Notes: generated from the letters alone by a model not told the origin. 64,000 nucleotides of DNA from Aquabacter sp040049275 (GCF_040049275.1 NZ_JBDZDT010000006.1:248001-312000); one strand, 5' to 3'. Numbered from the stretch's first letter, positions 49,502-57,322 are shown. Numbers and translations are program-made.

Positions 49502-49552
49502 GCTCCCCTCCCCTGTTGTGTCCAGGCCTTCCCAGCCCGGAACGCGATGAAC

Positions 49553-50086
49553 TCAGGCGCGCCGCTGGCGCGTCCGCTTCGGCGCCTCAGCCGGCACGGC
49601 GCCGTCCTCGGCCTCGGGAATTCCTGAAAGGCGCCGCTCGGCGTTCAGCAGCGCCGTGTGGTGCTGCGCGAGCTCGCGGCGAAGCTCCTCGCGCTCGCGG
49701 TTCGTGATCTGCCCATCGGCCAATGCCGCGCCGTAGGCGGCGGTGAGGCGGGCGGCTGAGGAGGTGACGCTCACCAGGTCGGCCACGAAGTCGCCGCCGC
49801 CCTCACCATCCTCGATGGGCACCAGCCGGTGGCCCGTCAGGGCGGCGAGCGCGCGGGCGAAGACCGGCTTCTGCGAGACGAATTCGAGCAGGAAGGCCGC
49901 CTCGAGCGGCGCCAGATCCTTGTGCGCATCACCCTGCCAGCGGCTGATCTGGCCTGCGGAAAAGCCGGTGAGCTGCTCGACGCGCTGCGGCCCGGTGGAG
50001 CCGGGCACGATGCTGGCCGCCACGGCTGCGCGGGTGGTGCTCTTGATGAGGGCGATCAGCCCATCGGGCAAAGGGGTAGCGTCCAC
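49553..50086 (-). CDS. CII-like phage transcriptional activator
   Basis: The 177-residue protein has a DNA-binding N-terminus typical of Phage_CII-type proteins (VEQLTGFSAGQISRWQGDAH near residues 36-55), then LEAAFLLEFVSQKPVFARAL. A helical C-terminal half (TNREREELRRELAQHHTALL) follows and ends in a basic tail. The start is GTG at 50086, with GGGAG upstream lying inside a hairpin. It would act in the lysis-lysogeny decision or early gene activation. Confidence 0.65.
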   Translation of the reverse strand: MDATPLPDGLIALIKSTTRAAVAASIVPGSTGPQRVEQLTGFSAGQISRWQGDAHKDLAPLEAAFLLEFVSQKPVFARALAALTGHRLVPIEDGEGGGDFVADLVSVTSSAARLTAAYGAALADGQITNREREELRRELAQHHTALLNAERRLSGIPEAEDGAVPAEAPKRTRQRRA

Positions 50087-50109
50087 GAAAAAAGCTCCCT
50101 GCTTTTTCG
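50087..50109. promoter_or_regulatory. Inverted repeat over the CII-like gene's ribosome site
   Basis: GAAAAAAGC and GCTTTTTC face each other around TCCCT. The minus-strand GGGAG in the loop is the ribosome site of the CII-like gene. The half-sites resemble those of the CI/Cro operator at 51297 but with wider spacing, so the element could act as an operator or as an mRNA hairpin. Confidence 0.4.
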
Positions 50110-50150
50110 TTCCGAAAACGGCGGTTCAGTGCGAGCTTGGGCTTGTCAGA

Positions 50151-50702
50151 TCACGGCGGCGGGGTTGCCCTCCGCGGGACGGGAGGTTCGGGATGGATGC
50201 CAGGAACAGCGACACCGTCACCCTCAGCCGGAAGGAATTCGCGGAGGTCATGAACCTGTGGTCGACCTTCGTCGCCCGGCTCATGGCGCCCAGCGTCAAG
50301 CGGGATCCCGGCGCGATGGTCAATCACACCACCCGCGAAGCCCGGATCTTCCGCACCGCCGTCGTGCGGCAGACGCGAAATGCCTTCCTCGTCGAGCACG
50401 CGGACGATTTCGCCAAGGCGCTGGAGGAGGCCATCGTCGGAGAGTCCCTCCAACGGAGCCTCTCCGGAGACAAGCCCGTCCAACGCCAGCAGCCGGTCCG
50501 CGGCGGTGTCCAAATCCTCAAGCCGGGCGACGGAAAGGTGGCCGATGGCCTGGGTAAGAAGCAGGCCACGCTCTCGCTCCGTCGGCCGAAGAACAAAGAC
50601 GGTTCCTAGGCGCGCCCGAATGTCCTGGATCTTCTCGATCTGCCATTTCAGATCGCCGAGATCCTCCTCATCAAGGCCTCGCAAGTCGAAGGTGGTGCTC
50701 AT
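50151..50702 (-). CDS. Early-operon hypothetical protein (conflicts with plus-strand frame)
   Basis: Its ATG overlaps the upstream stop (ATGA). The first 110 residues look like a real helical protein (DLKWQIEKIQDIRARLGTVF, LSDDGLLQRLGEIVRVLDEE). The last 70 residues are Pro/Gly/His-rich and look like antisense of the plus-strand gene at 50193. Either the two genes overlap tail to tail or one is false. Confidence 0.4.
   Translation of the reverse strand: MSTTFDLRGLDEEDLGDLKWQIEKIQDIRARLGTVFVLRPTERERGLLLTQAIGHLSVARLEDLDTAADRLLALDGLVSGEAPLEGLSDDGLLQRLGEIVRVLDEEGISRLPHDGGAEDPGFAGGVIDHRAGIPLDAGRHEPGDEGRPQVHDLREFLPAEGDGVAVPGIHPEPPVPRRATPPP
50193..50609 (+). CDS. Small hypothetical protein on the plus strand
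   Basis: A 138-residue product: TVTLSRKEFAEVMNLWSTFV near the start, then EARIFRTAVVRQTRNAFLVE and DDFAKALEEAIVGESLQRSL. GGGACGGGAGG lies upstream. The first 90 codons use G/C at third positions in about nine of ten cases, better than the antisense frame. The last 45 residues are less convincing. It diverges from the CII-like gene. Confidence 0.5.
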   Translation: MDARNSDTVTLSRKEFAEVMNLWSTFVARLMAPSVKRDPGAMVNHTTREARIFRTAVVRQTRNAFLVEHADDFAKALEEAIVGESLQRSLSGDKPVQRQQPVRGGVQILKPGDGKVADGLGKKQATLSLRRPKNKDGS

Positions 50703-51061
50703 TCCGCCCGCTCCGAGGTGGGATGCTGGCCGGCAACGAACGCCATATAGGCAGCATAGATTTCAGACGGAGACGCACCTTGGACACCGACGATCTCATT
50801 CAAGCGCTCATTGCCCGCATCGCAGTGGTGGAGCAGATGAACCTGACCCTGCTCGCCATGTACGCGCGCGATTTCGAGACGCCTCACCACGTCGCGGCGG
50901 CGCTGATGGACGATGTGCGGCAGAGGATGGCCGATATGGGGGCTCAACCGCTCCCAGGCGCAGAACAGCTCGGCGACCGAACCGCCCAACTCGTGAATGA
51001 GCTGGAGCGGCGGGCTTTGTCGATGATCGGGCCCCTGCCCGGCAACGGGTGACTGGCTCAT
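50699..51061 (-). CDS. Early-operon frame coupled to cro (doubtful)
   Basis: The frame is coupled at both ends by ATGA overlaps with cro and the next frame, which favours an operon. The product, however, is His-rich (10 of 120 residues), as expected for an antisense shadow of the plus-strand gene at 50780, and codon composition is weaker. Kept because of the coupling. Confidence 0.35.
   Translation of the reverse strand: MSQSPVAGQGPDHRQSPPLQLIHELGGSVAELFCAWERLSPHIGHPLPHIVHQRRRDVVRRLEIARVHGEQGQVHLLHHCDAGNERLNEIVGVQGASPSEIYAAYMAFVAGQHPTSERAE
50780..51052 (+). CDS. Small helical hypothetical protein, TTG start
   Basis: TTG at 50780 has GGAG seven bases upstream. The 90-residue product is a convincing helical protein (DTDDLIQALIARIAVVEQMN, HHVAAALMDDVRQRMADMGA, QLVNELERRALSMIG). 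It is read towards cro on the opposite strand. Confidence 0.5.
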   Translation: MDTDDLIQALIARIAVVEQMNLTLLAMYARDFETPHHVAAALMDDVRQRMADMGAQPLPGAEQLGDRTAQLVNELERRALSMIGPLPGNG

Positions 51062-51288
51062 GCCGCCATCTCCTGCGAATGGAGGCTCGGCGCTGGCCCG
51101 TAAATGTCGGGGCGAAGTGCGTAGCGAGAAATGCCAGTGATATTTTCAACTACAAGCACACGCTTCGCCGGGACCAAATCCCACTGAGAGATCGCCTGCG
51201 GGGAAATCCCTATTTGTCGCGACAGCTCAGTCGGGCCACCCGCGAGGCGGATTGCTTCTTCCGTTGGGGAGAGTGCGAGCTCTGACAT
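51058..51288 (-). CDS. Cro-like repressor (YdaS/Cro HTH)
   Basis: The start at 51288 (MSELALSPTEEAIRLAGG) leaves the operator free; a 12-codon-longer form would run through it. The 76-residue protein has GPTELSRQIGISPQAISQWD as helix-turn-helix, then VPAKRVLVVENITGISRYAL and LRPDIYG, typical of Cro/YdaS proteins. It is divergent from cI across an 83-bp control region and opens the lytic early operon. Confidence 0.85.
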   Translation of the reverse strand: MSELALSPTEEAIRLAGGPTELSRQIGISPQAISQWDLVPAKRVLVVENITGISRYALRPDIYGPAPSLHSQEMAA

Positions 51289-51296
51289 GACGTCAT

Positions 51297-51313
51297 TAAA
51301 AGCACAGCTTTTA
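51297..51313. promoter_or_regulatory. CI/Cro operator
   Basis: TAAAAGC-ACA-GCTTTTA is a perfect 17-bp palindrome, nine bases upstream of the cro start and 59 bp from cI. The same pattern TAAAAG-N5-CTTTTA occurs once more at 53697-53713. Confidence 0.65.
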
Positions 51314-51371
51314 CCCTGGCACAAGGCACACTTTCATAGACGCACCGTTCTCGGGGCATGAAAAAGAAACA

Positions 51372-52124
51372 ATGAAGGAACTTGGTCGAATTCTGCGCGC
51401 AGCGCGCCTTCGGAAGAATATGGTTCTGCGCGAGGTCGCGCAGAGCCTAAAGGTCAGCACGTCCGCTGTTGGACAATGGGAACGAGGTGAAGATGCACCC
51501 TCCTCGGATAACCTTCTGCGCGTGTGCCGCCTACTGGGGATCGATCCAGGTCAGGCATTGGTCGGGCGGATGCGTGAAATGGATCACCACAATCTTACTC
51601 ACGATGAGCATATCGACTCGATGGAAGTTGCCGCAAGGCTCGACTACGATGAAGTGGCGCCCAAGCAAAGCGAGCCTCCATTTGAGGATGCAATTGCCCA
51701 GATAGCCGGCCGGATGGGAGGCGGATCGACTGGCGAAGTCGTCACGATTCAATTTGGGGAAATGCAAACGCTTGAGCCCGTCGCCGATTGGTGGCGCGTC
51801 CCGCCAGGGGCTTTGCGATCTCTCGCTGGAATTTCGGCACATCACATTGCGGGATGGGTAATGGACGGCGACTCGATGGAGCCAACTATCAAGCGTACAG
51901 ATGTGGTATTTATCGATACGCGCCGAAGGTCCGTAGAAGCGGATGGAATTTGGGCAGTAGACTACGGCCAGGGGCGGACACTGAAGCGTATTAAGGTGAG
52001 GCGCACAGGATCAAACGCCCGGTGGATCCTTTCATCAGATAATCCGCTGTATAGCTCCGACGAATTTGACCCTGATGAAGTTACCATCTTTGGCCGTTAC
52101 CTTTTTCGGTTTACTCAGTTTTAA
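51372..52124 (+). CDS. CI-type repressor, LexA/S24 family
   Basis: A 250-residue repressor. The N-terminal HTH is ILRAARLRKNMVLREVAQSL, KVSTSAVGQWERGEDAPSSD. The C-terminal peptidase-like domain has HHIAGWVMDGDSMEPTIKRT (nucleophile Ser in D-S-M-E-P) and a Lys in GRTLKRIKVRRTG, so RecA-stimulated self-cleavage is likely and the prophage should be SOS-inducible. It maintains lysogeny by binding the operator upstream. Composition is less GC-rich than the late genes. Its end overlaps the convergent gene by 14 bases. Confidence 0.9.
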   Translation: MKELGRILRAARLRKNMVLREVAQSLKVSTSAVGQWERGEDAPSSDNLLRVCRLLGIDPGQALVGRMREMDHHNLTHDEHIDSMEVAARLDYDEVAPKQSEPPFEDAIAQIAGRMGGGSTGEVVTIQFGEMQTLEPVADWWRVPPGALRSLAGISAHHIAGWVMDGDSMEPTIKRTDVVFIDTRRRSVEADGIWAVDYGQGRTLKRIKVRRTGSNARWILSSDNPLYSSDEFDPDEVTIFGRYLFRFTQF

Positions 52125-53526
52125 TTGCCCATGTTTTTGCTCGCCCCCTACCAGCAACGCCAAGGCAAACGATAACTGATCTCCTCTCAAGGGTTCGAAG
52201 AGCCAGATTTATGCTCTTCGGATTTGTAAATTTTGTATCCATTTTCTCCTGGATCTCGCTTGTACTAAGTGGGCCAAATGCTTTCAGCGCACCTATAATC
52301 GAATCTTGCGTTGTTGAAGCAGCGCCACGCCCTTTTGAAAGAACTCTCTGCCTGATCTCACGGATTCGACCCTCATGGCCCATTCTAATGCGCTCATGCA
52401 ACGCCGAAACATCTATCTCAGGAATGTGTTTTTTCAGCACGGCAGCGACAAATTCGCCTTTTTTTGTAAGTCTGTAGCCAGAATGGCGGCCACTCTCGAC
52501 AGAGATCTTTTGGATAAGCCCAGACTGAGTAAGCCTCTGAACTACTTGCCCAGATCCATTCGCTCTTCCAATGTCCTTTTTAAACGGCAAGCCATAGGTC
52601 AAATCAATAGTCTTAGCTTCGCCCAGAACATCTAGAATTTGAATAAACCGCGCACGCAGTCGCCCAAAGTCGCGTAGCGGATCGGCTGTCGTCACCTTGA
52701 CTGCATCTCTATCATATTGCGGATGGTCTAGACCCCGCGGAGTGATGGCAGCATAACTTCGGTTGCCAAGCTTAAATGTGATTACCAGGCCCTGGGTGCT
52801 CAATTGCTGAAGATAGGTCTTCACTTGATGCCCCGCCACCCGAACAAGCGAGGCGATGTCGTCGAAGCGAGCAAGCGTTTCGGGCAAAAACGTAGAAATA
52901 ATTCTACCTCTTGTCTCGTGTAGATTGGGGGCTCGAAGTAAGATCGTTTCCTTACCGGCATTCTCTGTTCGTACATAGATGAAGGCCCCCTGCTCCCCCG
53001 ATACAGGAAATCTGCGTATTCGCCCCTCTGCCATAAGCTTCTTCGTCATCTGATCGACGCGCTGACGAGTGACGCCCAACTCAATTCGCAAGAAGGACGC
53101 GGAGCGCGGGGAAGAGAGCAGGTCCATAGCCTTCAAGACAGTAGGGCTTTCCGGCCCTCTATTCAACCTAGGAATTTGCGTCGACTCCGTCTGCTCTACC
53201 CCATTCAGCAAATAAACCCCGTGTTGCACCTTCTTCATAAGTCCGTTTGCCAGCATTCTTACTATGGCGTTCGCTACTTCTGCCTGTGGGACGGCAGGCA
53301 TCAAGCTTAGTAATATCGCTTTCCGCCTCCACGGCTTTCCGTCAGAGAGAAGACTGACGACCGCTTTTTGAGTATCCGAAGTCGCTTTAGGCGCTGATGT
53401 TGTGGTGAGTACAGGCGTGTCGCGAACGATAAGAATACTCGCGATCTTGAACTCACGCTCCAGGACATCCCTTAACCGGGCTTCGTTGAGAGTTTCGGAC
53501 GAGAACTCCAACCTGTATTTATGCAT
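52111..53526 (-). CDS. AT-rich multi-winged-helix protein of unknown function
   Basis: A 471-residue basic protein much richer in A+T than its surroundings. It contains several units that look like winged helices: KAVVSLLSDGKPWRRKAILL, LRIELGVTRQRVDQMTKKLM (HTH), GRIISTFLPETLARFDDIAS with QVKTYLQQLSTQGLVITF, AKTIDLTYGLPFKKDIGRAN with VVQRLTQSGLIQKI, and STTQDSIIGALKAFGPLSTS with LALRTLERRSVIV. No enzyme motif is visible. It is convergent with cI and alone in its transcript, the position where phages carry lysogenic-conversion or exclusion genes. It may be a multi-domain DNA-binding regulator or defence component. Confidence 0.7.
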   Translation of the reverse strand: MHKYRLEFSSETLNEARLRDVLEREFKIASILIVRDTPVLTTTSAPKATSDTQKAVVSLLSDGKPWRRKAILLSLMPAVPQAEVANAIVRMLANGLMKKVQHGVYLLNGVEQTESTQIPRLNRGPESPTVLKAMDLLSSPRSASFLRIELGVTRQRVDQMTKKLMAEGRIRRFPVSGEQGAFIYVRTENAGKETILLRAPNLHETRGRIISTFLPETLARFDDIASLVRVAGHQVKTYLQQLSTQGLVITFKLGNRSYAAITPRGLDHPQYDRDAVKVTTADPLRDFGRLRARFIQILDVLGEAKTIDLTYGLPFKKDIGRANGSGQVVQRLTQSGLIQKISVESGRHSGYRLTKKGEFVAAVLKKHIPEIDVSALHERIRMGHEGRIREIRQRVLSKGRGAASTTQDSIIGALKAFGPLSTSEIQEKMDTKFTNPKSINLALRTLERRSVIVCLGVAGRGRAKTWAIKTE

Positions 53527-53696
53527 CGATTATCCGCCCCTTTTAGTGATCTCAATGCATTCGCCTTAAAGTTGTCAACCGCGTTTTTATGCTGAGCGTG
53601 ACTCGATTCCGTCACCTCGCTCGAAGAGCCCGGCGTCTCCGCAAAGAGCAAAATTCGTCACCCAGACATAGAATGAAAGCTGCACTTGTTTTATAA

Positions 53697-53713
53697 TAAA
53701 AGTCGTGCTTTTA
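53697..53713. promoter_or_regulatory. Second copy of the CI/Cro-type operator
   Basis: TAAAAG-TCGTG-CTTTTA has the same arms and 17-bp length as the operator at 51297. It lies in an AT-rich gap of 290 bp between the winged-helix gene start (53526) and the gene ending at 53817, so it could control the winged-helix gene. Confidence 0.45.
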
Positions 53714-53816
53714 TGCCGTGGCCAATAGTGATGAGGACGGCATGTCGCCCCTGGAAACGACGCAGGCCAAAAGCGCCCCTTCAACGGCGCGCGCTGCCCG
53801 CACATCTCCCTTCCGC

Positions 53817-54122
53817 CTACTGCGTCTTCGCAGCCTCGGCCATGCGCTCCAGCGCAAGCTCAATGGCGCCTTCCAGGGCGGTCGCGGCGGCCTGCAGCAC
53901 GGCGTCATCCCGGATCTCGGGAGCGAGGGAGTCGGAGAAAGCCCGGAGCGTCCGCTGCATGCCGGCGCCGATATCCGCCACCATCGTCTCCGCGGTGCTC
54001 GGCGCCAGGCGGGCGAGAGCGGCAGCGAGGTCGGCGAAGGCATCCTGAAGCTCGCTAAAAGCGATCTTCGTCGCGACCATCTCGCGCTCTGGCGTGAGTA
54101 CGAACACTTCTGTCTCCTCCAT
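53817..54122 (-). CDS. Small helical hypothetical protein
   Basis: The start at 54122 (MEETEVFVLTPEREMVATKI) gives 101 residues, mostly amphipathic helix (AFSELQDAFADLAAALARLA, VLQAAATALEGAIELALERM). Coding composition is strong. It is divergent from the plus-strand block across a 53-bp gap with direct repeats. Function is unknown. Confidence 0.6.
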   Translation of the reverse strand: MEETEVFVLTPEREMVATKIAFSELQDAFADLAAALARLAPSTAETMVADIGAGMQRTLRAFSDSLAPEIRDDAVLQAAATALEGAIELALERMAEAAKTQ

Positions 54123-54129
54123 GATCGGC

Positions 54130-54153
54130 CGCTTGTGCGGCTCGCTTGTGCGG
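54130..54153. repeat. Direct repeats in the divergent intergenic gap
   Basis: CGCTTGTGCGG occurs twice at a 13-bp period between the divergent starts at 54122 and 54176, where an operator would be expected. Confidence 0.45.
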
Positions 54154-54175
54154 AACCTAACATTGCGGTGCACGC

Positions 54176-54475
54176 ATGAGCCAAGAGCTTGAGCGTGTCT
54201 GTGCAATGGCGCAGGCCATGCAAGATCGGCGCCGGGAGACCGGCGTCTGCACCCGCGACGATCTGGTGGCCGCCGGCTTCACCCGCGCCGAGATCGCCAC
54301 CCTCAGCGATGCCGCCCGCGCCCTGCTGGTGCCGGAAGCGCCCGAGCCGGGCCGCATCGTCCTGCACCCCTCTGCCCTCCCCTCCGCCTTTCTTCCCACC
54401 GGCGCGCCGCGCCGGCCCCACCCCAGGCAGATGGCCTTCGCCGAAGCCGTCGATTTCCACGGAGCCCTTCGATGA
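54176..54475 (+). CDS. Phage hypothetical protein with C-T-x-x-D-L helix motif
   Basis: A 99-residue product. The N-terminal half is helical and contains RRRETGVCTRDDLVAAGFTR followed by AEIATLSDAARALL. Nearly the same block occurs in the next gene, so the two share a module. The Pro-rich C-terminus varies. It is the first gene of the rightward block. Confidence 0.6.
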   Translation: MSQELERVCAMAQAMQDRRRETGVCTRDDLVAAGFTRAEIATLSDAARALLVPEAPEPGRIVLHPSALPSAFLPTGAPRRPHPRQMAFAEAVDFHGALR

Positions 54476-54903
54476 CATTCACCGAATGCCCGCCCGACGT
54501 GGCTGCGGGCGATATCGTCCGCTGCATGTCGCTGGCGGGCCTCAAGGCCGACAGCCCGCTGCTCCTCGGCAACGTCTACACCGTGCGCGCCAATGAGGGC
54601 CTCGACGATGTCGAGCCCATGCAGCGCTCGCGCGTGCCGGTGATCCACCTCGCGGGGATCGCGGGCGGCCCTTACGCCACCTTCCGCTTCTCTCTCGTCT
54701 CGCGGCGGCGCGAGGCGGCGGCGCAGGAGGCAGCGGCCACCGCCGCGCGCATGGCGCGGGTGATGCATGAGCGGGTGTCCCTCACCGGCCACTGCACCGA
54801 GCACGACCTCGCCCGCGCCGGCTTCACCGCCGCGCAGATCCTCGAATTTGCCGATGACGCCCGCGGCCTCGCCGGCGCCCCCTCCGAACTGGCGGCGGCG
54901 TAG
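54472..54903 (+). CDS. Phage hypothetical protein, beta domain plus shared helix motif
   Basis: The 143-residue product has a beta-rich start (GDIVRCMSLAGLKADSPLLL, GNVYTVRANEG) resembling small phage SH3-like domains. It ends with LTGHCTEHDLARAGFTAAQI then LEFADDARGLA, the motif shared with the previous gene. It overlaps that gene by four bases. Confidence 0.6.
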   Translation: MTFTECPPDVAAGDIVRCMSLAGLKADSPLLLGNVYTVRANEGLDDVEPMQRSRVPVIHLAGIAGGPYATFRFSLVSRRREAAAQEAAATAARMARVMHERVSLTGHCTEHDLARAGFTAAQILEFADDARGLAGAPSELAAA

Positions 54904-54906
54904 CCC

Positions 54907-55203
54907 ATGGGCGCGCTCATCGCCTTCTCTCCCTCCGGGCGCGGCCCGGAGAGCATCACCAAGCTGGTGTGGGCCGCCTCGCAGGGCCTGCTTCAGGCCA
55001 CCCGCGAAGGCGAGCGGGATGTCGCGGAGAAGATGGGCGTGTGGCTCGCCAACACCCGGGAAGACGCCCGCTGCACCCCTGCCCTCCGCCGCACCATCGA
55101 CCGCGCGCTGGAGATCGCTCTCCGCCGCTTCGGCGGCACCGCCCCCAGCTTCAGCCCCGTGCAGCCCGACGACGGCGACGGCTATTCCGGAGACGCCGCG
55201 TGA
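54907..55203 (+). CDS. Phage hypothetical protein
   Basis: A 98-residue helical product: ITKLVWAASQGLLQATREGE, EKMGVWLANTREDARCTPAL, RRTIDRALEIALRRFGG, then an acidic tail. It begins three bases after the previous stop and overlaps the next start, so it is part of the same operon. No function is recognised. Confidence 0.55.
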   Translation: MGALIAFSPSGRGPESITKLVWAASQGLLQATREGERDVAEKMGVWLANTREDARCTPALRRTIDRALEIALRRFGGTAPSFSPVQPDDGDGYSGDAA

Positions 55204-55880
55204 CCGCGCCCGACATTTGGATCCAGACCACCACCGGCCGGGCCCTGGACCTCATGGCGCCCACGGCGGACATGGTGGACATCGTCACCGACCTGCCGGA
55301 GGCGCTCGCCCGCCTACCCCGCTTCATCGGCCATGTGCAGTCCGGCGCCTATTCGGTGGCGCAGCACCAATGCCATGGGTCCGAGGCGATCATGGCGGAA
55401 ACCGGCAACCAGCTGCTGGCGCAGGCCTTCCACCTCCACGATGCGCACGAATATGCCATCGGCGACATCGGCACGCCGGTGGCACAGGGGCTTGAGGCGC
55501 GGGTGGGTGCCAAGTTCGCGGCGCTGCCGGGCATCGGCGGCCCCACCTGGGAGCGCGTCGGCCGCAAGCTGTTCCGCGACGCCCTGGCCGAGCAGAAGCG
55601 CGACCTGGACATCGCCATTTACGAGCGTGTCGGCCTCCCCTGGCCGCTGCCGCCGGAGATCCTGGCCCAAGTCCGCGTTTGGGACCTGCGGATGCTCGCC
55701 GCCGAGCGCGCCCACCTCCTGGCCAAGCCGCCCTACCCCTGGGCGGCGGAAGTGGAGGCGGCAGCACCCATCCGCATGAAGGGCCGGATCACGGTGTGGC
55801 CGTGGCCCAAGGCCGCCGACGAATGGCGGCGGCGCCTGCACCTCCTCTTCCCCCACCTCCCCGCGCGCCGCGCGGCCTGA
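55200..55880 (+). CDS. HD-domain phosphohydrolase (YfbR-like)
   Basis: GTG at 55200 overlaps the previous stop (GTGA). The 226-residue protein starts with IWIQTTTGRALDLMAPTADM and contains the metal ligands of an HD hydrolase: GAYSVAQHQCHGSEAI (His), AFHLHDAHEYAIGDIGTPVA (HD pair), and a helical second half. Related enzymes hydrolyse deoxynucleotides, so it may tune nucleotide pools for phage replication. Confidence 0.75.
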   Translation: MTAPDIWIQTTTGRALDLMAPTADMVDIVTDLPEALARLPRFIGHVQSGAYSVAQHQCHGSEAIMAETGNQLLAQAFHLHDAHEYAIGDIGTPVAQGLEARVGAKFAALPGIGGPTWERVGRKLFRDALAEQKRDLDIAIYERVGLPWPLPPEILAQVRVWDLRMLAAERAHLLAKPPYPWAAEVEAAAPIRMKGRITVWPWPKAADEWRRRLHLLFPHLPARRAA

Positions 55881-55892
55881 AGGAGCCCGTCC

Positions 55893-56243
55893 ATGTCCCC
55901 TGCCCCCCGGATCATCCGCAGCTTTACGCAGGCGCTCGGCCTGCTCGGCCGCGGCAAGCTCGAGCAGAAGCTCAATGACGAAATGGAGCGGGCCATCCGC
56001 GCGCTCCAGGAGCACCCCGAGGACAAGGCCAAGGCGACCGTCACGGTGACGCTCACCGTCACCAAGCTGAACGACCGGCTCGACATAAAGCCCGACGTGA
56101 AGGTGAAGCTGCCCGAGGAGAAGGGCATCCCGAGCACCACCTTCTGGCCCCTCGATGGCGGCCTGTCCGTCCAGCATCCCAGCCAGACCGACATGTTCGC
56201 GGGCCCGCGCGCCGCCGGCGGCGCCGAGCGCGAGTTCGCCTGA
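55893..56243 (+). CDS. Phage hypothetical protein
   Basis: A 116-residue product with a helical start (RSFTQALGLLGRGKLEQKLN), long polar strands (KATVTVTLTVTKLNDRLDIK, PDVKVKLPEEKGIPSTTFWP) and a C-terminal flexible tail. It occurs just upstream of DUF2303 genes in related phages, as I recall. Function is unknown. Confidence 0.55.
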   Translation: MSPAPRIIRSFTQALGLLGRGKLEQKLNDEMERAIRALQEHPEDKAKATVTVTLTVTKLNDRLDIKPDVKVKLPEEKGIPSTTFWPLDGGLSVQHPSQTDMFAGPRAAGGAEREFA

Positions 56244-56271
56244 CCCCTTCCCCCCAGCCTGAGGACGCTTC

Positions 56272-57321
56272 ATGACCGAAGAGACCAACACGCCCAAGAC
56301 GGGCGAAGATAGAAAGCCCAGCATCCCGCCCAGCCTCGCGGCAGCTGTGATCGGCCGCGTTCTTGGCGGCAGCGAGAACCGCGCACCCTACTGCGGCTCG
56401 TTCGACAGCGATGCCATCGACGCGCTGAAGAAGCTCTCGCAGGAAGCGAGCGAGCCGAAAGTCATTTTGGTGCCGACCGCCGGCCTCGAACCCGGCCTGC
56501 CCCCCCAGGTGCCCATCATGTGGGACCGCGCAATGCAGGAGCCGGTGTCCCTTCTGGAGACCCTGGAAGCGGCCCGTCCGAAGATGGTGCGCAAGGGCAC
56601 CGCGACGGTGGAGACGCTCTCTTCCTTCATCGCCCTCGTGAACCGCCACAAGGACGCCAACTCCGCCATCTTCGCCGCCACCTCCTGGCCCAACCCGAAG
56701 CTGACGGCGGTGCTCGACTATCACACGACCGGCCACGACGCCCGCTGGGGCAGGCACCGGGTCGAATATGCCTTCCCGCTGACGGAAGAGTTCAAGACCT
56801 GGATTAAGGGCAACGGCGAAGCCTCCGCCATGACCCAGGGCGATTTTGCCAACTTCCTGGAAGAGCACGCGGCCGAACTTGCGGCGCCGACGGATGGCGA
56901 GCGCCAGGAGTTCGAGACACTTTTCAAGGAGCGCTTCGCCACGCCGGCGGAGTTGCTCGACCTCTCGCGCTCGCTCGAAGTCTATGTGGGCGCGACGGTG
57001 AAGCAGGGGGTGCGCCCGAAGAACGGCGAGCGCCAGATGGTGTTCGTGACCGAGCACACCAATGCCAATGGCGACCAGATCGATATTCCCGGCATCTTCA
57101 TGGTGTCGGTGGCGCCCTTCGTGTCCGGCGACGCCGAACCGCAAGTCGTCCGCATCCCGGCGCGCATCCGCTATCGGATGAAGGGGCAGGAAGCCATCTG
57201 GTTCTACCAGCTCTACCGCTGGGAATACTGGCTGCGCGAGCGCGTCCAGCGGGACCTCGCTTTCGCCGCCCAGGAAACCACTCTGCCCACCTATGAGGGC
57301 AAGCAGGAAATGGCGGCCTGA
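56272..57321 (+). CDS. DUF2303 family phage protein (YfdQ-like)
   Basis: The 349-residue protein has the DUF2303 blocks: AALKKLSQEA-like N-terminus, SLLETLEAARPKMVRKGTAT, ETLSSFIALVNRHKDANSAI, PKLTAVLDYHTTGHDARWGR and HRVEYAFPLTEEFKTWIKGN, with a beta-rich C-terminus (VRIPARIRYRMKGQEAIWFY). The family is common in temperate phages near recombination and host-takeover genes; its activity is unknown. Confidence 0.9.
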   Translation: MTEETNTPKTGEDRKPSIPPSLAAAVIGRVLGGSENRAPYCGSFDSDAIDALKKLSQEASEPKVILVPTAGLEPGLPPQVPIMWDRAMQEPVSLLETLEAARPKMVRKGTATVETLSSFIALVNRHKDANSAIFAATSWPNPKLTAVLDYHTTGHDARWGRHRVEYAFPLTEEFKTWIKGNGEASAMTQGDFANFLEEHAAELAAPTDGERQEFETLFKERFATPAELLDLSRSLEVYVGATVKQGVRPKNGERQMVFVTEHTNANGDQIDIPGIFMVSVAPFVSGDAEPQVVRIPARIRYRMKGQEAIWFYQLYRWEYWLRERVQRDLAFAAQETTLPTYEGKQEMAA

Positions 57322-57322
57322 C

